This document shows positions 22,418 through 35,900 of a stretch of 64,000 nucleotides of DNA, piece by piece (position 1 is the stretch's first letter; the number at the start of each line of letters is the position of its first letter). The stretch covers positions 47,422,413 to 47,486,412 of the forward strand of contig NC_054704.1 of NCBI RefSeq assembly GCF_016097555.1, given 5' to 3'. The stretch is from Gigantopelta aegis. Its lineage: Eukaryota > Mollusca > Gastropoda > Neomphalida > Peltospiridae. Under the pieces are notes generated by a model. That model had not been told where the DNA came from, did not search any database, and saw only the letters and a program-made list of their open reading frames with translations. Position numbers and translations under genes: made by a program.

Positions 22418-22718
22418 ATGAATCGAACTGTTTGTATTCGATGCTTGTCGATGTTGATGAAAGAAAACTCAGGTTTTCCTTTGACAAAGTTAATACTTCC
22501 GATTAACTCAAGTAAAGAGAATGTTGGCTTAAATTTTCTTTTGACAAATAGACCGTTTAGGTCTCTATGTGGAAGTGGTCATTTTCGCAGTCTGCATAAT
22601 TTAAATTTATATGATAAGATGTCAGCACGTGAATTTATTTGTAGACTGCCTCCCCACGAGAGAAAACTACTGATTAAAGAAGTGCTAGTATTAGAAGAAG
22701 AACGAGTACTGATAGAAG
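22418..22718 (+). CDS. TMEM65: TMEM65 exon 1: import sequence and matrix-side helix
   Basis: 301 nt, residues 1-100 plus one base, donor GTATAT. The first 60 residues are variable and carry basic residues. From MSAREFICRL on, it matches human ARDFIYSLHSTERSCLLKEL in pattern. Confidence 0.93.
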
Positions 22719-25700
22719 GTATATTTGATGTATGATGATTGATGTTTTAGTTACTAAGTTAGGCAAGGCCAAAACAATATAATGATAATAACAACAAAAA
22801 ACCCACCCACTAGTCCGAATGGACGTAGAAAGAAATTGTAACAAAGCCTACACAACATCAACCAACTCTTACTAACAGCAGGTTATCATCATTCAACATT
22901 CCATATTTACACATGACATAATCATTGGGTAGTAGAATGGGGCTTGTGCCACCACCCCAACCCCAGAATTTTTTGCCAGGGTTCCTAGTGCAGGACACAC
23001 ATTCTATGTCCCTTCAGACTACCAGGGTTCCTACTAGTGCAGGGCGCACCACATTCTACGTCCCTTTGGACTACCAGGGTTCCTAGTGCAGGGCGCACAT
23101 TCTACGTCCCTTTGGACTACCAGGGTTCCTAGTGCAGGGCGCACCACATTCTACGTCCCTTTGGACTATCAGGGTTCCTACTAGTGCAAGGTGCACATTC
23201 TATGTCCCTTCAGACTACCAGGTTTCCTAGTGCAGGGCACACATTCTTTGTCCTTTTCAGACTACCAGGTTTCCTAGTGCAGGGCACACATTCTACGTCC
23301 CTTCAGACTACCAGGTTTCCTAGTGCAGGGCGCACATGCTACGTCCCTTCAGACTACCAGGTTTCCTAGTGCAGGGCACACATTCTTTGTCCTTTTCAGA
23401 CTACCAGGTTTCCTAGTGCAGGGCACACATTCTACGTCCCTTCAGACTACCAGGTTTCCTAGTGCAGGGCACACATGCTACGTCCCTTCAGACTACCAGG
23501 TTTCCTAGTGCAGGGCACACATTCTTTGTCCTTTTCAGACTACCAGGTTTCCTAGTGCAGGGCACACATTCTACGTCCCTTCAGACTACCAGGTTTCCTA
23601 GTGCAGGGCACACATTCTATGTCCCTTCAGACTACCAGGTTTCCTAGTGCAGGGCGCACATTCTACGTCCCTTCAGACTACCAGGTTTCCTAGTGCAGGG
23701 CGCACATTCTACGTCCCTTCAGACTACCAGGTTTCCTAGTGCAGGGCGCACATTCTACGTCCCTTCAGACTACCAGGTTTCCTAGTGCAGGGCGCACATT
23801 CTACGTCCCTTCAGACTACCAGGTTTCCTAGTGCAGGGCGCACATTCTACGTCCCTTCAGACTACCAGGTTTCCTAGTGCAGGGCGCACATTCTACGTCC
23901 CTTCAGACTACCAGGTTTCCTAGTGCAGGGCACACATTCTACGTCCCTTCAGACTACCAGGTTTCCTAGTGCAGGGCACACATTCTACGTCCCTTCAGAC
24001 TACCAGGTTTCCTAGTGCAGGGCACACATTCTACGTCCCTTCAGACTACCAGGTTTCCTAGTGCAGGGCACACATTCTACGTCCCTTCAGACTACCAGGT
24101 TTCCTAGTGCAGGGCACACATTCTACGTCCCTTCAGACTACCAGGTTTCCTAGTGCAGGGCACACATTCTACGTCCCTTCAGACTACCAGGTTTCTACGT
24201 CCCTTCAGACTACCAGGTTTCCTAGTGCAGGGCACACATTCTACGTCCCTTCAGACTACCAGGTTTCCTAGTGCAGGGCGCACATTCTACGTCCCTTCAG
24301 ACTACCAGGTTTCCTAGTGCAGGGCACACATTCTACGTCCCTTCAGACTACCAGGTTTCCTAGTGCAGGGCACACATTCTACGTCCCTTCAGACTACCAG
24401 ATTTCCTAGTGCAGGGCACACATTCTATGTCCCTTCAGACTACCAGGTTTCCTAGTGCAGGGCGCACATTCTACGTCCCTTCAGACTACCAGGTTTCCTA
24501 GTGCAGGGCACACATTCTACGTCCCTTCAGACTACCAGGTTTCCTAGTGCAGGGCGCACATTCTACGTCCCTTCAGACTACCAGGTTTCCTAGTGCAGGG
24601 CACACATTCTACGTCCCTTCAGACTACCAGGTTTCCTAGTGCAGGGCACACATTCTACGTCCCTTCAGACTACCAGATTTCCTAGTGCAGGGCACACATT
24701 CTATGTCCCTTCAGACTACCAGGTTTCCTAGTGCAGGGCGCACATTCTACGTCCCTTCAGACTACCAGGTTTCCTAGTGCAGGGCACACATTCTACGTCC
24801 CTTCAGACTACCAGGTTTCCTAGTGCAGGGCACACATTCTTTGTCCTTTTCAGACTACCAGATTTCCTAGTGCAGGGCACATATTCTTCGTCCTTTTCAG
24901 ACTACAGGGTTCCTAGTGCAGGGCGAACATTCTACGTCCCTTCCAACTACCAGGGTTCCTAGGGCAGGGTGCACATTCAACGTCCATTCCACTACCAGCT
25001 ACCAGGGTTCCTAGTGCAGGATGCACATTCTACGTCCCTTCTGACTACCAGGGTTCCATGACAGATGAGATTGGGAAAATTAGTGCATAATTGGGATATT
25101 TTGTTCAGGCCACTGAATGATGCCCTACACCACTGTTAACTTAATTTATTAAAACAGATAAACATTTTTAAAATTAAAAAATATATATCTATTGGGAATT
25201 TTTATCTTAGAAATTTGGAATTTCTTTGGAATTTGAAGGGGGCCTATGTTCACACCCATAGAATGCCTGGATAAATCCCTTCACCTTGAATGTATTCTTT
25301 ATCAGGAAAGGCTAGTTGTGTAGTAGTCAGATATCTAACACTGGCTTTCATCAAAGAACACTGACCATGATGTACATTGTGTATTTTGTGGTGCTACATG
25401 TACCATTACTAACTCAAACTTGTGGTTATTGTTTACTATATTTTCAGGGCCAGATCCACCAGTGTCTCCTACTTCAGCACAATTGAAAATGGGTGAGATC
25501 ATTTTTTAATGAAGTTTTTTTTTTCTCCTTTTTTCTTAAAAACAACAACAAAAATAATAATAAAGGTAAGAATGTCTCTCAAAACACCTTTAAAGGGGGG
25601 AATATCTACTTATTGTGCATTATATGCATATATAATTTATTTAAATACTCGTCTAGGAAATTTAAATGTATAACGTCAATGGTTAAATTGGAATGAACGA

Positions 25701-26866
25701 GATATGTAAAACTAAAAATTATATATTTAGCCAAACAAAAATATATTTTAAGTACTAATTAATTTAAATAATATGCCCCACATATTATTTCACTCAGTAT
25801 TGGCATGTAGCCTTATAGTTTGTGTAAAATTAGTCTGTTACTATTAAAGAGACAAACCCTAGTTTTTAAACACTAAAGTGACTAAGGCATATTTTGGACT
25901 ATTACAGTGCTCTACAAAGCAAGTTCAAATTTACTCTTCTCTGGCCAGTAAAATATAATATTTTAGTCGCCAGCCACTTACATTTAGTAGCCAGCTAATA
26001 TATACTTGTAATTAAATCGATTCATCTGCCATTTTACAGAAAATTACAAATGCCGTAATTGTTATTGGGACTGCATAACCCATTCGAATGAACTCGTGAA
26101 GAGGTGATTCCTAGTTGTTAAATAGTAATTATAAGTTACTGTTTGTGTCTGGTTCCACTAAAACAGTGAACTATCATCATCAAATTCCGTACCCAATAAT
26201 TGTATTAAACGAATTTAAGCAAATTACTATTTTATAGACACTGCTAAAATATGCATTTAAATTGCAGTACTCATTACAGGGCATCAAATTTGGCACGAAC
26301 GATTTTGTCGTTCGTCTGTCGGTTATGCAAAACCAATATCGACTCGAACGACTGATCGTTCGTGCAAAAACTATAACCACTCGTCAAAAAATGTAAACTG
26401 ACATGTTTTGGCTAAGCTAACTATTTTTGGAATAAAATAATAGAGAACGGGCCTAGCATTGCAGGTGTGAAAAAAAAACAATGTATCCATTTGAACTCGA
26501 CATCGCGGTCAATTACAAAGTCGGCACTGTCATTAGAAGTGTCAATAACATTTAGTAACATAGTTGCACGTTCTCTTTGATAATTTCGCTACGTGCAGAA
26601 AACAATACGCGGTTTGCAAATTAAATCGGTTTATGAGTATTTATTAAACATGTCATCACCTTAGCCCGGCATTTAGTTATAGAGTTGTAAAATGTCAGGA
26701 CCTAATGCGAAAAAACGCAAAAAGGACACCGTTAGTAAAAACAACTTTTTAAAAATGGTGGTTTTCCGACTATTTCGCAGTTAATACAAACGAGAATGGC
26801 GATGTATGTAAAGTTATATGCAACATATGTACGAAGCATTGAACAGCGGTTTAAGATACATTGTTG

Positions 26867-26942
<76 letters not shown>

Positions 26943-27506
26943 ATATTTATCATATAATATCTTACATTTTCAGTGCAATCAAAGTATGTGATATTTTTCA
27001 GATCATACTTTAAGAATTTGATAACTTTGCAAATTAGATGTAAATTAGTCGAGGTCTCGGCACTAGGTTTATTGACATTTAAGCAAACGTACTTGGGTGA
27101 CAAATAAAAACATTTCAATGGCAATTTGACACTGAAAGCTGTCCAGAGTTCAGAAAACAAAAAACGTTAGGCATAACTTTATTTTGATGTAAGGACCTCC
27201 AAAATGACGTCATTCGAGTTTGACTTCATTTCCATTCAAAAATATACTGCGCCACATATTCTTACGTCATTTGAATATCTAGTAATGGCGGACTGGAATT
27301 AAAGTTGTGTGTACAGTTTACAAAAACATGTTGTATTAAGCTTGAGCTTATATGATAAAGAGATTATTACCCTTGTGTATTTTGGTATGGTCAATATCAT
27401 ATATTAGGAATAAAAATAATGTATTATGCTCACCAGAGGCTCGCATAATACAATTTTTATTCCTAATATATGATATTGACCATACCGAAAAACAATCTGG
27501 TAATAA

Positions 27507-27565
<59 letters not shown>

Positions 27566-29886
27566 TAAAGGTATGTAATAAATACAGAACCTCACATATG
27601 TTATTTTCGCTTCCTATTTATTGCACACGTTTATTGTGAGCAAGAACATACCACTCGACCGCTATGCGGTCTCGTGGTAAATATTCTTGCGCATAATAAA
27701 CTCGTGCAATAAATAGGAAGTGAAAAAAACGTGAAGTTCTGTATATTTATTTACTTTTTGACACCTGTGCGGTTACGTTGAAATATATGCATTAATTCTG
27801 AAACGTGTATTGTAATGAAAACAAGTACAATAGTGCTGCAACGATAAACCGGTATACCGGTATATCGCGATGTTTCATCAGCTCGATACGAACCGCGGTA
27901 CAGTTTTGTGTATCGCGATTTTTACACGTTATTGTTTTCTTGTATCTTATTTGACAAACAAACAGAAAGTGTGCAAATAACCATGCATACCACCCGTCTG
28001 TTTACGCGGTGACTTTAACTTAGCGATGACATGAACTGGCAGGAGGCGAAAAAGTACATGCTTTTTAGCCTGGGAGATCATATCGAAGTCGATATAGGAA
28101 GGAAAAGTAAAGTAAAGTTTGTTTTATTTAACGACGCCACTAGAACAGTGATTTGTTTTTTTACTTTATCAGCTGCTATTGGACGTCAAACATATGGTCA
28201 TTCTGACACTCTTTTTTAGAGGAAACCCGATGTCGCCACATAGGCTACTTTTTACGACAGGCACAAGGAATGTTTTATTTGCGCTTCCCACAGACAGGAT
28301 AGCACAAACCATGGCCTTTGTTGAACCAGCTATGGATAACTGGTCGGTGCAAGTGGTTTACACCCATTGAGCCTTGCGGAACACTTACTCAGGGTTTGGT
28401 ATCGGTATCTGGATTAAAAATCCCATGCCTCGACTTGGGTCCGAAACCAGTACTTACCAGCCTGTAGACCGATGGCCTTTTTAAAAATCTTTTTATTTGT
28501 GAAACTCAATATTGCACATATACATAAAATTTACAAATAAAAATAATAAAAAGATTCACACATATCCACGAACATACTCTCGCATAGAACCACTCACACA
28601 TTTATCACGAACTCACACACATTCACACAAACACACGCAAACATTAAAAGAAAATTGAGGGATATTGATCTTATAAGATAATGTGACATTTTAAAGAAAA
28701 ATACTAAATATAAATATCAGTTTTCAAGTGGGTATTTAAAAACTAATTCATCATTATTTAGATCAAGAAAACTATTATTTTGAATATATTTATTAATAAA
28801 TGCAGAAAATCTATTTTTAAAGCGATATTGATTTAAAAGTATTAAGAAGTACTGATGCATATAATGCTTAAAAACGTAACAATATTAATATTTACACCCC
28901 TTGATTCCGCTATTAAATGTCTCTTGAAAACTGATATTCTATATATTGAGAGCAAAGCATTGATGAATTCATTTGAGCAATTTTGTATTTTGAAGTAACA
29001 CCCAAAAAGCAATATTTTGTTTAACAATTCTAAAGAAAAAACATTATCCTTAAACATATAAATACATATTTCATGAAAAATACAAATTAAATCATTAAGT
29101 TCATCACAATACAACAATAAATGACACATATCTTCTTCTTGTTTAAAACAAACAGGACATTGGCTAGATGCTACTTTACCGTATTTAAATAATTTGGAAT
29201 ATGTGAATATAATGTTATGTGCTATCTTAAAATCTAAGTCAACAAATTCCGAAGTCTTATCACAATAATGTATAATTTTCCAAACTGGCTTCCAATCGTG
29301 ACCTAACCACGACGCCACCGAGGCCGGTGTTATATAGGAAGGAAGGAAATGTTTTATTTAACGATGCACTCAACACATTGTATTTACGGTTATATGGCGT
29401 CAGATATGGTTAAGGACCACACAGATGTTGAGAGAGGAAACCTGCTGTCGCCACTTCATGGGCTACTCTTTTCGATTAGCAGTGAGAGATCTTTTATATG
29501 CACCATCCCACAGACAGGGTAGTACATACCACGGCTTTTGTTACACCAGTTGTGGAGCACTGGCTGGAACGAGAAATAGACCAATGGGTCCACCGACGGG
29601 GATCGATCCTAGACCGCGCATGAAGCGAACGCTTTACCACTGGGCTACGTCCCGCCCCTCGATATAGGTGACCGTCTAGTATGTGGAATATTTGTCATTG
29701 TAATGTTGGTTTGGGGTTTTTTTTCACGATTTTTGTCTGGAAAAAACGTGGGGGAAATCTACCGGTAATTAAAGGTAGGTCCTAGTAGAGTACATAAATG
29801 TTCCCTGGTGTTATCTCAAGCTGTCAAACGTCCCAACGGTGTTATCTGTTATTAACTTTCTAGACACAGTACTGAATACTCGTACG

Positions 29887-29924
<38 letters not shown>

Positions 29925-32900
29925 TAATTAAAATTCATACATTTTATTCCTTTCATTTATTATTTATTTCATTATGTTAAATTTACACAATTGGGTTTGT
30001 TTCGCGTCTGCCTTCATTAAACAAATCCATAAATATCAGATATATATCGCAATACATACTGCAATACGGTTTGTCGTATCGATATATATCGCAATACGGT
30101 TTTGATCGTATCGTTGCACCCCTAAAGTACAACCCTTGCTAAATCAATTTATTAAAATATGACATACACAGCGAAGAAAATAGTACGTTTAATAACGGAC
30201 TTAAAAATAACGAAGTGGAAATTAGAACATGATGAAACACTGAGTTGCAGCATTGATTGGATCGATCGAGGATTCGCAGAACTTCGGTTTTTCCGTTCAG
30301 ACCCGGAAGCTCAAAGCTTCTGGGAAATCCCCGTTTCGTTTAGACTATTGTTTGGCGCCAACAAGTACTCCTCCCCTGTAACAGAACTGATAGGGTAGTG
30401 TGCTGAAATGTAAATGGCAGCTTTCAAGTTAGTCCCAGCATACCAAATAATAATTTAGTATTTATGATAAGAATTCGGAGAAAAGCTACGAAAATTGCCC
30501 ATCTTAGATTCTCATTTGATTGCCATTGTCGGTTAACCTTTTCATTTGTATCTGAATCACTGGAGAAAATTGTTCGTGCAAACACTAAAACCACACGAAA
30601 AAGACATATCGTTTGTCTGAAAAAATCAAATTTTATGCCCTGCATTAAAAGTTAAATAAAAGCATAGTGATAATATCTACCAGGCGTCAATGTGTTACTA
30701 GTAGTTACCAATCGGCTACCTTACTTTTGAGTTAAATAATATTTATTTTCGTCACATACTGCCTTGTAAATCCATAAATACTGTTTTGTAAATAGTTGTG
30801 TCTTTAAAGCCGTCTAAAGTTGAGTCATGAAAATAGAACCATGTTTTCATCCTCCACTGGTGAACATGATTTCCGACATGATTAAAACAACATTCACGAC
30901 TGGAGACGTTATCATGGAGGGACCCGTTATCACGATAGGCACGAGACAGTTGGAGCGCAGCATAGCACATATATAAGTCGAACATTTAAAATAATTAATG
31001 TTTGAGTTTCAAACAGACAAGTAAAGACATACAGTGGCTCAACAATGTCAAATAAAACCTGGCTCTAAATGGGACAGGACCGACTTGGTCTAAAACTGAA
31101 CTGGGGCCGAATTATTTCCAAATGCTTGATATTCAAGTTAAGGGAGATAACATCATAACGAAGTATTACCTCCCACTTAACGTCACCGTGTTTACTCTTG
31201 AATACTGGAAAATTGTTATTCATAGTCTGATTAACATGTCTCAAATTTTTTATTTCAAACAAATTACCGATAGAAAACGTTTCATGGAAAATAAATTGCT
31301 ACTGGTCCACAGTCTTTTCAGATGTCCAGTTTTGTTTACAGATTAAAGTAAAATTATTGGACAGTCACCAACTGGCGAATGTGATTTTATTTTTTAGACG
31401 CCAGGGAATGTTTTTAGGCGCTATGGCGAGTATTTTACTCGCTTTGTAGAGCACTGTATTAGAGCCATTTTTCATAACTGAAATCATACTTTACTTAGAT
31501 TTTATTGTTTATATTATCCATTTCCGTACATTCGAAGTGTTTTTGGTGATCCTGGTGTTTTTAATATCACAAAATGCATTTCTCATATGTTTAAAAAGGC
31601 GCATGCGTCTGAGAAGTAATGTTTATGGAGTCGAGTTTTAGTCTATTTTTAGAGAGTATTTTACCATTTCAAACTCACAAACTCATGTTTCACTCAACTG
31701 TAACTTTATCCAAATGTGTTACAGGTTTGTAGATTAACTAAACTTAATGTGCATTTTCATGGGCTGAAACTAGGGTATGTCCCTTTAAACATCTTTTTGG
31801 AAGACAAAGCCATGACAAAAATTGCTCACCTAACTTACATTTAGATTACATGGAGCCATTTAAACATTGCCATATTGAGCATTGATATTTAATCCTTTTT
31901 TTATAGTACTATTTTCTTTTCTTTTTTAAATCACATGCTAATAAAATGATGTACTTGAACTAGTCTCAGGGGAAGGAAGGACACACTCCACATATTTTAT
32001 TTTCGGTTATATGGCATCAGACATATGGTTATAATTTTAGGACAATATACTCACACTTATATTGAGAAAGGAAACTCCCTGTCGCCACCTCATGGGCTAC
32101 TTTTTTCGATTATCAGCAAGGGATCTTTTATATTATATTATGGTTACCCAGTATTTTACATCTACAGAAAATTATAATAGTTCCACATTATGATTACTCT
32201 GTATTTTACATCTACAGAAAATGATAATTGTGATTGTACTCAGTATTTTACTACTACAGAAAATGATAATAGCTCCGCATTATGATTACTCAGTATTTTA
32301 CATCTACAGAAAATGATAATAGTTCCACATTATGATTACTCAGTATTTTACATAGATCTACAGAAAATTATAATACATGTAGCTCTGCATTATGATTACT
32401 CAGTATTTTACATCTACAGAAAATGATAATAGTTCCACATTATGATTACTCAGTATTTTACATAGATCTACAGAAAATTATAATAGCTCTGCATTATGAT
32501 TACTCAGTATTTTACATCTACAGAAAATGATAATAATTCCACATTATGATTACTCAGTATTTTACATAGATCTACAGAAAATTATAATTATGATTACCTG
32601 CTATTTTATGGTGATGGAGAATTATGTGTATCATTGGATCATTTTTGGAAAAAGTATCATTATGCTACTCTTATTTTTAATATTCTGAAGTCTTTATATT
32701 GATTATATTTAACAGTTTTATTCATGTAGCTTGTTTTTATTTCAGTTGCTATACATAGTGCAATACCGTTTATTGGATTTGGATTCCTCGACAACCTACT
32801 GATGATCGTAGCTGTAAGTATTCAGTTGCGTATAATAATTCACACATTCAGTGCATGTCTCAAGCTTTTAAAAAATTATTATGCTCAGACAAAACAGTAC

Positions 32901-35900
32901 GTTCTTGTTCTGTATTTTTGATAAAAGTAAAAGACTACCAAACCATTTGCTTGAAGGTTGTGACCCATATGTACACTTTTTAACAAATTCTTTTAGAGTG
33001 AAAATATGGAATGCTTTTTAATTCACAGTTAAATATTAACTAAAACCAAATAAATAAAAAGCAATTTTACAAATTGCCAATTATATCTACTAATTGGAGA
33101 GTGTTTTTCCAAGATATACATTAGCATATATGTCCAAAATTGAGGTTTAGTCAAAACTGTTTAAGTGGTAACTTGTCTTAAGCAGCCACCATACATTAAG
33201 AGGTCACATTAAATATTTTGTAATCAGCTATTAGAATAAGTACATATTATACAAGTGACTGTTTTATATTTTTAATAATATGTATTCAAAGAGGTGTACC
33301 ATTTATTTGTTACTATATTTTTAGGGAGAATATATTGATGCTTATTTGGGAGTAGCATTGGGGATAACTACCATGGCAGGTGAGAAAAAGTGTTTTGATT
33401 TTTCTAAGTAAATGTTGTGAGAGTGACAAATTTAAAAGCTATAAGCTTGGATTAACTGTATTGAACATTTTACCTATAAATTATCAATTGTATGATAGCA
33501 TTATGTTTATCTAGCTCAGTCGTTAAGAGTGCTCGCCTGAGGTGCTTGGGTTGAATCATCTAATCCCCTTAGTGGACCCATTCTCTGATTGGGCATTTAC
33601 CCTTCCCAACCAGGGCACCACGACTGGTATATCAAAGGCCATGGTATATGCTGTCCTGTGTGGGGGAAGTGCATATAAAAGATCCCTTGCTACTAATGGG
33701 GGAAAAGTAGCAGATTTCCTGTAAGACTAGAAGTCAGAATTTCCAAATGTTTGACATCCAATAGCCGATGATTAATAAATTAGTGTGCTCTAGTGGTGTA
33801 CTTAAACAGACAGACTAACTTTCTTTTTGTTTTACTTTTATCTAATGGTAATGCTGAAAAGTCAAAAGAGGTAAAAGACAAACTTGTTTATGCACACATT
33901 GAAACATGCTTTTTGTCTTGTATGGATGCTTTAGTAACAGATACATAAATAAGTAAATTAAAAAAACAAATGTTTTAAAACAATTAGGAGATAACTTATG
34001 GAGTTTTTAGATTTGCGGGTGTTATTGTCCATTTGATATTGCAAATGTAATTTTTGACTGAAGGCGTTAGCCAATAACAAACGCAAATCTAAAAACTCAG
34101 TATGGTTATATCCATTGTAAACTGAATAGTTTTTCTACGAAACTAACTGTATATTTGGTATTTCTTGAAAAAAATCTAACAATCTAACTATAGACCCTTG
34201 AATCGGCAACTTCGCTTGTTCCAATTGCTATAATGATGTCACTTTCTAATGACGTCATTAGCTTTCCAGGTGTTATTTTCATTTGGTCCCAGAAAAAGAA
34301 TATAATATAATTAACCAATCACAATACAGAACACACTCGCCATCAGTTTACAATCCAAGAGAAAAACTCTTTTTTCTTCTTTTTAAAAAAAATATTATTG
34401 ATTAGCTTGAAAATAAATGGTTCTACTATACATACATACCTATATATATAAAATGTATTTAAGCCACCTAAGGGAAATATAAATATATGCTAAGATGAAT
34501 GATCAGAAGTGCTGTTTACTGACAGGTATCCTTTTCATCTGATTCGACTGTACATTTCAAATATGAAATGAAGACATAATTGTGTTATTGCTTGCAGCGG
34601 CTGGACTAGGCAACCTGATCTCGGATGTGGCAGGAATAGGGTAAGTAGCAGATTGTTATCAGGTAGGTACACTGAGGTAATACTATTCTGCAAGGCAGAA
34701 GGAAAGCACTAATATAACGAGTTACAGCTCCAGGATTCCCTCATGGAAGTGGTAGGATATAAATAGTTCTATGCTAGCCTGAGGTGCGTTGTTGTATGTT
34801 TGTTTATATCTTTTTTTGTGTGCTCGAATCCAATTAAGGTTCAAGCACGCTGTGTTTGGCACACACCTCAGCTATCCAGTGTAGTGGGTTACAATCTAAT
34901 TAAAATTAGCTCCACTGGTTAATTACTATTACCTGTGGATCTAACAACACCCCGTTGGAACTCATGTCCAGTTGACCTTTCATTCGACCAATCAAAACCT
35001 TACTTGCAAAATCATGCTAGTGATTTGAAAAGAATTTGAAAACATTCGGGATTATGCCACGGGTATACGAAATGATTTGGGTGAATTATGAAGTATGCCG
35101 GAAACTAATTTCAATATAAAATTTTATACAAAATTTGTTTCAAGACCAAAAAACCCAAACTGTAATGGTATAGCCATAAAATCTGTTTATACTAGTATAC
35201 AATCCAGAATTTATTACTGCATTTTCCTCCCAGTTTTTTAATGTTGAAATAGACAAGTTTGCCTATTGCGTAAATAGTCTTGCCCTATATTTTTAGAATT
35301 TGTATGCTCCCGAATAACGCTATAAAAGGCAAAGTGTAATTGGTCGACATTTAAATTGTTATTTATAGATGAAATGTCACCTGGACATGGGAGTCCACGC
35401 AATGCTGTTAGATCTACTGGTAGACCAGTAGAGCTAATTTTAATCCGATTGAGTGGGTTAGTGGTTCTAGTGAGAAAGAAGTCTGTGTGATAGACTTACA
35501 CCTGAGTCATTAAATTCACTCTGGGATGCGAACCCTGTACCTACGAGAATAACCACTATACCATTGAGGTGCAGCAGGTATTAAGATCAAAGTCTGTCAG
35601 TTCTACAATTCATCACATCATAAGCAGAATCGTTACCTATGATGTACGTCTGTCCTACTGCTGCCATATTATTAAAACACAAACTTCACGTAGTATATTA
35701 TCTTAGAACAGGGCACAAAGTTACCGACAGCAATTGCCGTAGTTGCAATATGAATTGCCGTCGGTCAAGCGCTTGACCGATGGCAGTATTTTGCAGATTG
35801 ATAATTTTTTTTTATATATTTGTTGCCAGAGTTACTGGGTTAAAATTGACGCACACAAGTTAAAAATTGCCGTCGGTTAGCATTTTGTCTATGTCAAAAA

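Larger units (their letters stand above)
27831..30124. mobile_element. Level 3: non-autonomous hAT element, 8-bp target duplication
   Basis: Ends TAGTGCTGCAACGATA and TATCGTTGCACCCCTA are inverted copies, flanked by AAGTACAA at 27823-27830 and 30125-30132. It has the CGATA-rich subterminal repeats typical of this hAT type. About 700 bp are its own; the rest is two SINEs and a LINE piece. Confidence 0.88.
26277..30642. mobile_element. Level 2: second hAT-type element, 5-bp target duplication
   Basis: Ends CAGGGCATCAAATTT and AAATTTTATGCCCTG are inverted copies, flanked by CATTA at 26272-26276 and 30643-30647. Both ends carry several GAACGA/TCGTTC motifs. It contains a broken BED-finger-like coding fragment and two long palindromes. 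Confidence 0.82.
25905..31456. mobile_element. Level 1: hAT-type element, 5-bp target duplication
   Basis: Terminal inverted repeats start CAGTGCTCTACAAAGC at both ends, flanked by TATTA at 25900-25904 and 31457-31461. Removing it restores the level 0 MITE exactly. CAG...CTG ends fit hAT; 5-bp duplications are known for the hAT5 group. No intact transposase of its own is seen. Total span 5552 bp including later insertions. Confidence 0.85.
25844..31788. mobile_element. Level 0: TTAA-flanked MITE, split by later insertions
   Basis: Left part 25844-25904 (ttaa, then AGAGACAAACCCTAG) and right part 31457-31788 (ending CCCTttaa) together equal the roughly 380-bp MITE seen whole at 38522-38917 and 44025-44394. 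Everything between entered later. Lies in TMEM65 intron 2. Confidence 0.88.

Noticed and set aside
23184-24962. Repeated 61-residue frames beginning MQGxHxxSLQTTRFPSAG
   Set aside because: By-product of the 46-bp minisatellite inside TMEM65 intron 1; the 139-bp block changes frame and no start context or splice sites support a protein.
29425-29667. 80-codon frame and several similar frames in SINE copies
   Set aside because: They read across SINE sequence; the same frame is broken in sister copies.
30159-30398. 79-codon frame inside the transposon nest
   Set aside because: No recognised domain, and it sits within the level 2 hAT-type element.
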